From assembly GCF_041908905.1 (NCBI RefSeq), contig NZ_JAYREK010000020.1:1-64000 (forward strand): DNA of 64,000 nt, given 5' to 3'. This DNA is from Zoogloea sp041908905 (GTDB lineage: Bacteria > Pseudomonadota > Gammaproteobacteria > Burkholderiales > Rhodocyclaceae). The position numbers and the translations under genes were made by a program. The notes under the pieces are model-generated. The model was not told where the DNA came from. It saw nothing but the letters and a program-made list of their open reading frames with translations, and did not search any database. This document shows positions 19,879-28,756 of this stretch, one piece after another (positions within the stretch are counted from its first letter, which is position 1; every line of letters starts with the position of its first letter).

Positions 19879-20235
19879 TCCGGTAACACGGGCAACCCGT
19901 ACGGCTTGCCCCTAAGCGATCCCCGAATTTTCCTGCGGGCCCTGGCCGGGTACCGTAAGGCACGACGCCTCACCCGGCCCGCTTCACCGGCCTTGCCACA
20001 GCCTCCGCCCCCCTGGCGTGGAGGTCTTGGCGTTTCAGGTGCGGAGCTGGCCGGCCATCGTCGGCGCCCGCCCCCGCGGGGCGATCCGCAGACTGCGCGG
20101 GCACGCCCGCTGATCCCGACCCGCCCGGCCGGCACGGCGGAACGCCCGCCGGCCACGCCCTTTACCGACGGCGCGGCCACTGGGGCGCCACGGCTCCGCG
20201 TCCGCCCCGGACATCATTTGAATGGTGGATATCCC
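19879..20235. other. Intergenic region between the MASE1 kinase and dapB-like gene
   Basis: These 357 bases separate divergent genes and must hold both promoters. No convincing -35/-10 pair or sigma-54 site was found. No small gene with a ribosome binding site was seen. The sequence is GC-rich. Confidence 0.5.
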
Positions 20236-20985
20236 ATGTTGAAAATTGGTCTCATCGGCTACGGCAAGGCAGGACAGGCTGTCGCAAATGTCCTGCAGGC
20301 AGACCCGGAGCTCGAACTCGCCTGGATCGCCCGAAGGACCGGGCAGGAGAGCGCTCCCCGCGCCGACGCCCCGCCCCCCCCCATCGTCGGGATCGACCGG
20401 CTCGCCGACCCCGACTGGCTGGACCGCCACCCGGTCGATGCGCTGATCGACTTCTCGAGCCCCGCCGCCGTCCACCGCTACGGCGAGGCGGTGCGCCGGC
20501 GCAGGCTGATGCTGGTGAGCGGAATCTCCGCGTACAGCGACACGGACCTGGCCTACGTCCGCTCCCTGGGCGAGGACGCCCGGGTGATGAGCTCGCCCAA
20601 CATCACCCTCGGGATCAACTTCCTGATCCTCGGGGCCAGGCTGCTCCGCGAGATCGCCCCCCACGCCGACGTCGCCGTGATCGAGGAGCATTTTCGCGAC
20701 AAGCCGGAGGTCTCGGGCACCGCCCGCAAGATCGCCGAGTCACTGGATATAAAAGACGACGACATCCGGTCGCTGCGCCTCGGTGGCATCGTCGGACATC
20801 ACGAGGTGGTGTTCGGCTTTCCGTACCAGACGGTGCGGCTGGTGCACGACTCGATCCGCCGGGAAGCCTTCGGCACGGGCGCCGTCTTTGCGCTCCGCGA
20901 GCTGGCGAAGCGCACCGGGCCGGGCTACTACAGCTTCGAGGACCTGCTGGTGCAACGGCTGCGCAGCCAGTTGCTGGCCGCCTGA
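20236..20985 (+). CDS. DapB-like dihydrodipicolinate reductase family protein
   Basis: The 249-residue protein has the DapB layout. An N-terminal Rossmann domain carries LIGYGKAGQAVANVL at residues 4-18 and ALIDFSSPAAVHRY. A C-terminal domain contains SSPNITLGINFLILGARLL and EEHFRDKPEVSGTA, which matches the DapB catalytic loop E-x-H-H-x-x-K...SGTA with His and Lys kept but one residue fewer. It may reduce tetrahydrodipicolinate precursors in lysine synthesis, or a related substrate. Its location away from usual dapB neighbours suggests a paralogue. The ATG at 20236 lacks a strong ribosome binding site. Confidence 0.8.
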   Translation: MLKIGLIGYGKAGQAVANVLQADPELELAWIARRTGQESAPRADAPPPPIVGIDRLADPDWLDRHPVDALIDFSSPAAVHRYGEAVRRRRLMLVSGISAYSDTDLAYVRSLGEDARVMSSPNITLGINFLILGARLLREIAPHADVAVIEEHFRDKPEVSGTARKIAESLDIKDDDIRSLRLGGIVGHHEVVFGFPYQTVRLVHDSIRREAFGTGAVFALRELAKRTGPGYYSFEDLLVQRLRSQLLAA

Positions 20986-21007
20986 GGAGAGCGGCGCAGG
21001 GCTGGGA

Positions 21008-21556
21008 TCAGGGCCGGATCTGGATGCCCCAGCCGAAACCACCGTACGGCGCGAAGCGGGGATGGGGGTAGGGATAGCCGAAGGGGTAGCTGCGATAGGG
21101 CCAGAACGGATCGGCGTAGGGCACGCTGCGCCGGTAGCGCTCGGCGTCGGCCTGGGCGCGCTTGAGGGCGGCGGCCTGCTCGGCGTCGCGGCGGGCGCGC
21201 GCGGCGGCGGCTTCGTCCCGGGCCCAGCGCTGGTGGGCCTCGTCGAGGGCGTCGAGGACCTCCGGCGCCACGCCCTGGGCCTTCAGGCGCACCGCCTCGG
21301 ACGGGCTGATCGGATGGCGGGTGCCGGTGCGGCGGATCTCGTCGATGAGGGCGGCGCTGGGCTGCCCGGCGCGGGACCGGGCGACCACCTCGTCGAGGCT
21401 GAGGGGCAGCGCCGGCTGGCGGGCGCTTTCGATGCCGGCCAGCGCCGCCGGGTCGAGCCGCTGGATGGCCTCGGGGGAGGCGTGCGGCGCGGCGCAGCCG
21501 GACTGCAGCAACACGGCGGCGAGGACGGCGGCAGGTGCCAGGTGGCGCGCGAGCAT
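21008..21556 (-). CDS. Hypothetical lipoprotein with coiled coil and Pro/Tyr-rich tail
   Basis: The 182-residue product has a lipoprotein signal with lipobox LQSGC ending at about residue 21. A SHOCT-like helical region follows (ISPSEAVRLKAQGVAPEVLDAL), then a charged Ala/Arg coiled coil (residues 110-140). The C-terminal 40 residues are rich in Pro, Tyr and Phe (PYRSYPFGYPYPHP). Function is unknown. It is the last gene of the yhdP-tldD operon, nine bases after its neighbour. Confidence 0.8.
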   Translation of the reverse strand: MLARHLAPAAVLAAVLLQSGCAAPHASPEAIQRLDPAALAGIESARQPALPLSLDEVVARSRAGQPSAALIDEIRRTGTRHPISPSEAVRLKAQGVAPEVLDALDEAHQRWARDEAAAARARRDAEQAAALKRAQADAERYRRSVPYADPFWPYRSYPFGYPYPHPRFAPYGGFGWGIQIRP

Positions 21557-21565
21557 GCCCCTCTC

Positions 21566-22351
21566 CTACAGCCGCTCGTAGAGGCCGACCACCAGATCCA
21601 TCTGCTCGAGGATACGCTCGCTGGTGGTGCCCACGTCGGAAGCCGCCTTGACCCGATCGGCGGCGGAGGTGAGCTGCAGGGCGTTCTGGAAGAAGAACCA
21701 CTGCTGCTCCACCAGCGCCAGCTCGGCCTTGATCTGGGCGGTGTTCTGGCTGGCCGCCTTGAGGGTCTCGTGGGCCTTGGCGAACTCCTTCATCGACGCG
21801 TCGAGCATGCTCGACGCCTCCGCGGCATTGACCCCCATCTGGCGGAACAGGTAGGCCTTGGCCATGCGCTGGGACAACATACGCTGGCGGCCGGAGAGGT
21901 TGATCAGCTGCCCGCTGGCGGTGCCCGAGACCTTCTCGTAGGCCACGGTCAGCTTCTGCGCCGCGGCGAGCACCGCCTCGTTGTGGGTCCAGATGGCCTT
22001 CGCGTCGCTGCGGATGTCCACCAGCAGCGGGCGGCAGGCGCGCCATTCCTGCTCGAGAGCCTGGGCCAGCCCGCGGATCTCGTCGCCGGGCTGGAGGCTC
22101 TTGAGCTCGCCGAGGATCTGCTCGAAGGAAGCCAGGGACTGGTGCAGGATGCTCCGCCCCCGCTCCGGCAGCACGCCCTGCACCAGCAGCAGCCAGGCCT
22201 TGGCGCTGCGCTGGGACAGCATGCGCAGCCGGCCGGACTTGTTGATCGCCATCGGCAGGCTGAGGGCGGTGCCGGCCACCGGGGCCGCGACGGCAGTGGC
22301 CGACAGCAGGCCGCAGGCCGCACCGAAGATCACGAAATCACGTCTTTGCAT
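21566..22351 (-). CDS. Exported protein with two PilJ/NarX-type sensory domains
   Basis: The 261-residue protein starts with RRDFV followed by a hydrophobic stretch, a twin-arginine-like signal. Two copies of the type IV pili chemotaxis N-terminal domain follow. Each opens with the hallmark: INKSGRLRMLSQRSAKAWLL near residue 36 and INLSGRQRMLSQRMAKAYLF near residue 150. In PilJ and NarX this helical domain sits in front of a signalling module, but here no membrane anchor or output domain follows. It starts one base after tldD. A periplasmic ligand-binding role is possible. Confidence 0.85.
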   Translation of the reverse strand: MQRRDFVIFGAACGLLSATAVAAPVAGTALSLPMAINKSGRLRMLSQRSAKAWLLLVQGVLPERGRSILHQSLASFEQILGELKSLQPGDEIRGLAQALEQEWRACRPLLVDIRSDAKAIWTHNEAVLAAAQKLTVAYEKVSGTASGQLINLSGRQRMLSQRMAKAYLFRQMGVNAAEASSMLDASMKEFAKAHETLKAASQNTAQIKAELALVEQQWFFFQNALQLTSAADRVKAASDVGTTSERILEQMDLVVGLYERL

Positions 22352-22352
22352 G

Positions 22353-23810
22353 TCAGGCTCCCGTGCCGCCGACCGTCAGTCCGTCGATGCGCAGGGTGGG
22401 CTGGCCGACGCCCACCGGCACGCTCTGGCCGTCCTTGCCGCAGGTGCCGACGCCCGGATCGAGGGCGAGGTCGTTACCGATCATCGAGACCCGGGTCAGG
22501 CAGTCGGGGCCGTTGCCGATGAGGGTCGCGCCCTTGACCGGGCGGGTCACCTTGCCGTCCTCGATGAGGTAGCACTCGGAGGTCGAGAAGACGAACTTGC
22601 CGGAGGTGATGTCCACCTGCCCACCGCCGAAATTGACCGCGTAGAGGCCGTTCTTGACCGACGCGATGATCTCGGCCGGCTCGTGCTGGCCGGCCAGCAT
22701 GATGGTGTTGGTCATGCGCGGCAGCGGCAGGTGGGCGAAGGATTCGCGGCGTCCGTTGCCGGTGGGCGCGACGCCCATCAGGCGGGCGTTGAGCATGTCC
22801 TGCATGTAGCCGGTGAGGATGCCGTCCTCGATCAGCACGGTGCGCCGGGTGGGGTTGCCCTCGTCGTCGATGGTGAGGGAGCCGCGGCGGTCCGGCAGGG
22901 TGCCGTCATCGACCACCGTGACGCCCTTCGCCGCCACCTGCTGGCCGATGCGGCCGGCGAAGGCGGAGCTCTCCTTGCGGTTGAAGTCGCCCTCCAGGCC
23001 GTGGCCGATGGCCTCGTGGAGCAGGATGCCGGGCCAGCCGTTGCCGAGCACCACGGTCATGGTGCCGGCCGGCGCCGGGCCGGCGCCGAGGTTGACGCGG
23101 GCCTGGTGCACCGCGGCCTTTGCGTAGTCGCCGAGCACCGCGTCGCTGAAGTAGGCGTAGTCGTAGCGCCCGCCGCCGCCGCCCGAGCCCTGCTCCCGGC
23201 GGCCGTTCTCTTCCATGATCACCGTCACCGAGACGCGCACCAGCGGACGCACGTCGGCGGCCAGGTGGCCGTCGCTGCGGGCCACCAGCACCACCTCCCA
23301 GGTGCCGACGAGGCTGGCCATGACCTCCTTGACCCGCGGGTCCTCGGCCCTCGCCATCGCCTCGAGGCGCTCCAGCAGCCGGACCTTGGCGACGTCGTCA
23401 AGGGAATCATGCGGGTTGCCGGCGCCGTAGAGGGCCAGCGGCGGTTTTTTGACGGCCTCGATCTTGTGGGCCTTGCGGCGCCCGGCGGCGGCGATCGCGC
23501 GGGTGGCGTCGGCGGCGTCCTTGAGAGCCTTCAGGCTGATGTCGTCGGAGTAGGCGAAGGCGGTCTTCTCGCCGGTGATCGCCCGCACGCCGACCCCCTG
23601 CTCGATGTTGAAGCTGCCCGACTTGACGATGCCCTCCTCCAGGCTCCACGCCTCCGAGCGGTGGTACTGGAAGTACAGGTCGGCGTAGTCGAGCTTGTGG
23701 CGGAAAAGCTTGCCGAAGACCTTGTCGAGATCCTCGAAATCCAGGTCGTAGGGCTTGAGGAGCAGCTTGCTGGCGGTCTTCAGCGGGCTGGGGGTCGGAT
23801 TCTTGCTCAT
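22353..23810 (-). CDS. tldD: Metalloprotease TldD
   Basis: TldD works with TldE (PmbA) as a heterodimeric zinc peptidase that degrades unfolded peptides and matures some microcins. The 485-residue protein has the TldD metal motif HEAIGH in LLHEAIGHGLEGDF, and the conserved end GKVTRPVKGATLIGNGPD and GVGTCGKDGQ. The ATG at 23810 gives the normal length; further upstream the frame reads into nitrilase codons. It lies 23 bases after the nitrilase gene in the yhdP operon. Confidence 0.95.
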   Translation of the reverse strand: MSKNPTPSPLKTASKLLLKPYDLDFEDLDKVFGKLFRHKLDYADLYFQYHRSEAWSLEEGIVKSGSFNIEQGVGVRAITGEKTAFAYSDDISLKALKDAADATRAIAAAGRRKAHKIEAVKKPPLALYGAGNPHDSLDDVAKVRLLERLEAMARAEDPRVKEVMASLVGTWEVVLVARSDGHLAADVRPLVRVSVTVIMEENGRREQGSGGGGGRYDYAYFSDAVLGDYAKAAVHQARVNLGAGPAPAGTMTVVLGNGWPGILLHEAIGHGLEGDFNRKESSAFAGRIGQQVAAKGVTVVDDGTLPDRRGSLTIDDEGNPTRRTVLIEDGILTGYMQDMLNARLMGVAPTGNGRRESFAHLPLPRMTNTIMLAGQHEPAEIIASVKNGLYAVNFGGGQVDITSGKFVFSTSECYLIEDGKVTRPVKGATLIGNGPDCLTRVSMIGNDLALDPGVGTCGKDGQSVPVGVGQPTLRIDGLTVGGTGA

Positions 23811-23833
23811 GGGCTTTCGGTTCGTGAAGACGG

Positions 23834-24649
23834 TTATTTGATCTTGCGGTGACGCAGGGCCGGCAGGCAGGCCCGCACGCCGGCAATACGGGCCGGATCG
23901 ACGTCGGCCACCACCACCCCGGGGCCCTCGGGCAGGCTCGCCAGCACCTCGCCCCACGGGTCTATGATGATGCTCTCACCCCAGGTCCTTCGGCCATGGG
24001 GATGTGTCCCGCCCTGGGCACTGGCGAGCACGTAGCACTGGTTTTCGATGGCGCGGGCGCGCAGCAGCACCTGCCAGTGGGCGCGGCCGGTGGTGTGGGT
24101 GAAGGCGGCGGGGAGCACGATCAGGCTCACCTCGCCCATCGCCCGGAAGAGTTCGGGGAAGCGCAGGTCGTAGCAGATCGACAGCCCGATCTCGCCGCAG
24201 GGCCCGTCGAAGCACACCACCTCGTTGCCGGCCTCGATGGTGGCCGACTCGTCGTAGCGCTCGCGGCTGGTCTCGAAGCCGAACAGATGCACCTTGTCGT
24301 AGCGGGCCACCCGGTGCCCGGTGTCGTCGAACACGAGGGTCGAGTTGCGCACCTTGTCGGGGTCGTCGGCGGCCAGCGGGATCGAGCCGCCGACCACCCA
24401 CAGCTTGTGGCGGCGGGCGGCATCCTTGAGGAAGTCCTGCAGCGGGCCCTCGCCATCGCGCTCGCGGATGCGGATCTTGGCCGTCTCGTCGGGGCTCATC
24501 AGCGGGAAGTATTCGGGCAGCGCCACCAGCCGGGCGCCCTGGGCTGCGGCCTCGCCGATCAGGCGGTCGGCCTCGGCCAGGTTGGCGTCCACGTCGGGGC
24601 CGGAGATCATCTGCACGGCGGCAATGCGGCAAAGCTGGGAGCTGTTCAT
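23834..24649 (-). CDS. Carbon-nitrogen hydrolase (Nit1/Nit2-like)
   Basis: The 271-residue enzyme belongs to the nitrilase superfamily, closest in appearance to Nit-type deaminated-glutathione amidase or omega-amidase. The catalytic triad is visible: Glu46 in LPEYFP, Lys119 in YDKVHLFGF, Cys159 in SICYDLRFPELFR. The length is standard for the single-domain family. The ATG overlaps the yhdP stop by four bases. The yhdP, nitrilase, tldD order is widespread in betaproteobacteria. The exact substrate is not readable from sequence. Confidence 0.9.
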   Translation of the reverse strand: MNSSQLCRIAAVQMISGPDVDANLAEADRLIGEAAAQGARLVALPEYFPLMSPDETAKIRIRERDGEGPLQDFLKDAARRHKLWVVGGSIPLAADDPDKVRNSTLVFDDTGHRVARYDKVHLFGFETSRERYDESATIEAGNEVVCFDGPCGEIGLSICYDLRFPELFRAMGEVSLIVLPAAFTHTTGRAHWQVLLRARAIENQCYVLASAQGGTHPHGRRTWGESIIIDPWGEVLASLPEGPGVVVADVDPARIAGVRACLPALRHRKIK

Positions 24650-27600
24650 GGGGTGCGTTCCTCGCGCTGTTTCGTGGGCGCGGCCACCGGGAGGGCAGCC
24701 AGCTTTTCCACCTTGGGGTCGGACCAGTTGCCGGTCACGGCGTATTCGAAGCTGAAGAGTTTCTCGACCGGGTCGCGCAGGGCCTTCTGCACGAGGTAGG
24801 TGGCCACGCCGACCATCGGGTGGATGGCCCCCATCGAGGCGATGGCCGAGCCGACGGCGATCGACTCGGACAGGGTTGGCTGGACCTTGACCCGCAGGTT
24901 CTGCGACTCCCGGACCGCGTCGGCCTCGCCGCTCATGAAGACCCTGGCGGCCGGGCCGGCGAGTTCGAGATCACTGGTGCGCAGCACGCCGTTCTTCATC
25001 TGGATGCTACCGGAAACCCGGTCGAAGGCGAATCCCTGGGAAAACACGTCGCGGAAGTCGAGGGTGATCCGCCGCGGCAGCGCCTGCAGGCTGAGCACCC
25101 CGAGGAGCCGCCCGACCCCCGGCTCGAGCTGGGCGAACTGGCCGTTGTCCACCGCCACCTGCATCTGCCCGCCCAGGCTGGGCAGGTGCAGCGCGGTGGG
25201 CGGCCCCTTCCAAGCGAGCTCGCCGGCGAGGCTGCCGCGGCCGCGCCGCACCGCCTCCGGGTAGCCGAAACGGGCGAGCAGCTTCTCGACGCTGGTGACG
25301 TCGAGCCGGAAGTCGAGCCGGGTCTCCTCGCGGGTGCCGGGCCGCCACACGCCCTTGCCCGACAGCACGCCGTCGGGGTTGGCGATGCTGAGCTGCTCGA
25401 GGCGCCAGGTTTCGCCCTGGTTGGCCGCCTTCAGCTCCAGCCGGCCGAGCTGGCGGCCCCGCAGCACGAAGCTGTCGGCGCTGATGTCGAGTCCCGGCAG
25501 CTCGGAGAGGCGCTCTTCGTCGGGCACTTCCCGCGCGGGCGCCGCGTCCGCGTCGGGGCTGCCGATGGTCAACTGCCGGAAGCGCGCCTGCAGCCGGCCG
25601 CGGCCCTGGTCGCGCCACACGAAGTCGCCGCTGGCCTCGCGGCTTGCCAGGCGCGCCTGCCAGCCGCCCTCCTCCATCACCGCGCGCAGGCGCACGTCGC
25701 CGAGGCGCTGGCCGAACATCTGCAGCTCGCCCGCCCGCAGCGCCAGGCCGGAGATCGGGAAGGCCTCGTCACCGTCGCTGGCCGCGGCCTCTGCCGGCCG
25801 GCCGGGCTTGCCGGCGAGGGCCTTGCGCCAGGCGTCGGCGTCCAGCCGGTCGGCGCTGGCCGACAGCATCACCCCCTTGTCGGCGAGGCGCAGCGGCTCG
25901 TTGAGGGACATGCCGCCCCGGGTCACGACGCTGCGCTCGCCCCGATACTGGCGCTGGAACTGGGCCTGGAAGACGCTGCCCGCCGCCAGCCTGAGCGTGT
26001 CGCCGGACACCGGCCGGCCGTCGCCCGCCGGCACGGCGACCTCGAAGTGGAAGGGCATGCTCGCCGCCGCCGACTTGTTGAGCGGATCGGGCAGGCTGGA
26101 GACGATGCCGTTCAGGGTGCTGTCGAGCACGAACTCGACGCCACCCTTCTTGGGCACGGTGACGGCCCCCTTCCACGGGGCGCTGCCCGACAGGTGATCG
26201 AGCAGCGGCAGGTCGACGGCCTGGCGCAGGCCGGTGACGCTGAGGGTGCCCTGGGTGTTCAGCACCACGCTGCCGTCGGGCCGGGTGCCACCACTCACCA
26301 TGACCGGGTCGCCGAACACCCGCGCGCTGCCGTTCTTCACCACGAGCTGGCTCTCGGTGAAGGCGACCCGCCCGGCCGCCTCGGTGAAAGCCGGCAGCGA
26401 CGGAGCCACCCGCAAGGCATTGTGGGCAAACTGGTATTCGCCCTTGACCCGCGAGGTTTCGATCTTCGCCAGCGGCAGCACCAGGTGCAGGTCGAGGCTG
26501 CCGTTGCCCTCGACGCGGAAGGGATCGGTGAAGTGGTTGATGCTCGCCGCCACCGGGCTCTCGGCGATGAAGCGCAGGAAGTCCTGGGTCGGGCCGCTGG
26601 CGGTGCCGCGCACGCTGAGCACATCGTTGGTCTCGAAGTCCGGCAGCACCGCGGTGACGTCCGCGAGCGTGGCGCCGAAGATCCGGCCGCGGTGGGCCTT
26701 GATGGTCATGCCGGCGCCCTCGAAGAGCAGCTCGCCGGAGATGCCCTCGATCCTCGGCCAGCCCTGGGCGTAGTCGAGCAGGCCGTCGGTGACCCGGGCG
26801 GTGACCCGGAAAGTGCCGTCCTTCGGGTTGCGGAAGGGAAACTTGGCGAGATCGCCCTTCAGCACCAGCCGCGCATCCTCGGCCCGGCCGCCGGCCAGGC
26901 TGTGCTCCAGCCAGTCGCGGGCTGCCTTGCCGACCACCGTGGGCATGTAGCGCCACACGGCGCGGGCGTCGGCCTCGGTGAGGCGGGCCTGCAGGTCGAT
27001 CTCGCCCGGCGTGTCGCGGCTGGCCCGGTAGCGCCCGGCGGCCGAGCCGCGGGTGTCGCGGTTGGCGAAGCTGGCGCTGGCCAGGGTCACCTCGAGGATG
27101 CCGCCCGGGTGGCTCCAGCTCCCGTCGGCGGCCAGCTCGGCCAGGGCCAGGCGCGGCGCCGGGAAGATCTGCGGCAGGTCGAGGCTGGCATCGCGCCCGC
27201 TGAGGCTGAAGCGACCGCCCTTCTCGTTGCCCTCGATGCGCCCGGAGAGGCCCGAGAAACCCGGCCAGGCCCCGACCGGGGCGATGCCCAGGCGGGTGAA
27301 GCGCGCATCCACCGCGTAGCTCGCGAGGCGGCCGACGCCCACCGTCCACCGGACGTTGGCCGGCGCCACCTGGCCGGCGGGGGCCAGGGCCGCCAGCCGC
27401 GCCCGGAAGGCCGGGTCGAAGGGCAGGCGCCCGGCCAGCTCCGAGAGCACCGACAGATCCAGCTGGCTGGCCACGAACTCGCCCTGGGCCGGCTCCTTGC
27501 CGCGGGCTTCGCGCAGGCGCAGGAAGAAATCCATCGGCGCCAGCGCGAGCCCGTCGCGGGTCACCAGCGACAGCTTGCGCCCGCTCGCCTCGGTCACCCC

Positions 27601-28557
27601 ATCCTCGTCGCGGTAGCGCAGGCGGCCGGAGGCACGGGCAAGGGGGATGGCGTCGAGCTCCGCCCCCAGCCGGGCGTGGGCGTCCCGCAGCGCGAAATCC
27701 GCCGTCACGCCGCTGAGCCGGCCCGCGGCGACCTCCAGCCACAAGCGCAGGCCGCCGGCGCCATCCACGTCGAGGGGGTAATCCACCCACTGGCGCCAGG
27801 CCCCGAGAGCGGCATAGTCGAGGGCGGCGTAGAGCTCGCCGCGCCAGTCGGCCAGCGTCGCCGGGTCGCGCCCGCGCAGGTCGCCCCGCACATCGAGGGC
27901 CGCCGCCAGCCGGGCCGGCGGCTGGGCGCGCAGGCCGAAGCGGTGGTGGGCGCCGCGGTTCTCGAGGCGGAACTCGAGCTTGTCGAGGGCCAGGTCCTCG
28001 GCCCCGCGCAGGGCGTCGCTCCACACCAGGCGCGCATCGCGGATCACGATCTCGCGCTGGTCGAGCAGCCAGTGGGCGAAGTCGCCCTGCCCGCCCCCGG
28101 TCTGGACCGGCAGCCCGGCGACGAAGACGCGCCCGTCGGCGAGGCGGCGCACCGCCAGCTGCGGCCCGGCGATCTCGAGCCGGTGCAGGCGCAGGCGCAG
28201 CAGGAGCAGCGAGCTCCAGCCCGGCTGGGCCTCGACCCGCTCGAGGCTGAGGGCCGGCCGGCCGGCGGCGTCCTTGATGGTCAGCCCGCCAAGCCGGAAG
28301 GTGGGGCGCAGCCCCTCCCAGTCGGCCGACAGGCTGTCTATCTCCACCGGCAGGCCGAGGGAGCGCGACAGCAGCCCGGCGACCTCGGCCCGGTAGGCCG
28401 GCACCTGGGGCAGCGCGAAGTGGCGCAGGCCCAGGAACAGCAGCCCGCCGGCAAAATAGACGGCCAGCGTCAGCCAGGCGAGCCGGCGCAGCCACAGGCG
28501 CGGCAGGTGCAGCAGCGGAAAGCGGCGGCCCTCAGCCACGCGGGGGCAGGCCGGCAC
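24646..28557 (-). CDS. yhdP: YhdP family AsmA-like envelope protein
   Basis: YhdP is a very large inner-membrane-anchored, periplasm-spanning protein. In E. coli it helps move phospholipids to the outer membrane together with TamB and YdbH. This 1303-residue version has one membrane helix at about residues 24-47 (LAWLTLAVYFAGGLLFLGLR), then long AsmA/DUF3971-type beta-rich repeats. The C-terminal conserved segment is SIAVGSAIASMGAIHPMVGV. The length matches E. coli YhdP (1266). It is the first gene of the operon running to 21008. Confidence 0.93.
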   Translation of the reverse strand: MPACPRVAEGRRFPLLHLPRLWLRRLAWLTLAVYFAGGLLFLGLRHFALPQVPAYRAEVAGLLSRSLGLPVEIDSLSADWEGLRPTFRLGGLTIKDAAGRPALSLERVEAQPGWSSLLLLRLRLHRLEIAGPQLAVRRLADGRVFVAGLPVQTGGGQGDFAHWLLDQREIVIRDARLVWSDALRGAEDLALDKLEFRLENRGAHHRFGLRAQPPARLAAALDVRGDLRGRDPATLADWRGELYAALDYAALGAWRQWVDYPLDVDGAGGLRLWLEVAAGRLSGVTADFALRDAHARLGAELDAIPLARASGRLRYRDEDGVTEASGRKLSLVTRDGLALAPMDFFLRLREARGKEPAQGEFVASQLDLSVLSELAGRLPFDPAFRARLAALAPAGQVAPANVRWTVGVGRLASYAVDARFTRLGIAPVGAWPGFSGLSGRIEGNEKGGRFSLSGRDASLDLPQIFPAPRLALAELAADGSWSHPGGILEVTLASASFANRDTRGSAAGRYRASRDTPGEIDLQARLTEADARAVWRYMPTVVGKAARDWLEHSLAGGRAEDARLVLKGDLAKFPFRNPKDGTFRVTARVTDGLLDYAQGWPRIEGISGELLFEGAGMTIKAHRGRIFGATLADVTAVLPDFETNDVLSVRGTASGPTQDFLRFIAESPVAASINHFTDPFRVEGNGSLDLHLVLPLAKIETSRVKGEYQFAHNALRVAPSLPAFTEAAGRVAFTESQLVVKNGSARVFGDPVMVSGGTRPDGSVVLNTQGTLSVTGLRQAVDLPLLDHLSGSAPWKGAVTVPKKGGVEFVLDSTLNGIVSSLPDPLNKSAAASMPFHFEVAVPAGDGRPVSGDTLRLAAGSVFQAQFQRQYRGERSVVTRGGMSLNEPLRLADKGVMLSASADRLDADAWRKALAGKPGRPAEAAASDGDEAFPISGLALRAGELQMFGQRLGDVRLRAVMEEGGWQARLASREASGDFVWRDQGRGRLQARFRQLTIGSPDADAAPAREVPDEERLSELPGLDISADSFVLRGRQLGRLELKAANQGETWRLEQLSIANPDGVLSGKGVWRPGTREETRLDFRLDVTSVEKLLARFGYPEAVRRGRGSLAGELAWKGPPTALHLPSLGGQMQVAVDNGQFAQLEPGVGRLLGVLSLQALPRRITLDFRDVFSQGFAFDRVSGSIQMKNGVLRTSDLELAGPAARVFMSGEADAVRESQNLRVKVQPTLSESIAVGSAIASMGAIHPMVGVATYLVQKALRDPVEKLFSFEYAVTGNWSDPKVEKLAALPVAAPTKQREERTP

Positions 28558-28756
28558 GCGGGCCGCAGCGCGGACCGCAATGAAGGCCGGAGAAGACGGC
28601 GGGATGGCTCACGGCGCGCTCAGCACGGGGCCGCCGGGCCCGCAAACGCAGCCCGGCACGCCACACATACGGCATCGGGCTTGACGAAAATCAGTCCGGC
28701 AGACATAAGTCGGGGTCACCATAAGCAATTCCGCATTCTACCAATCGGCCTCCACC

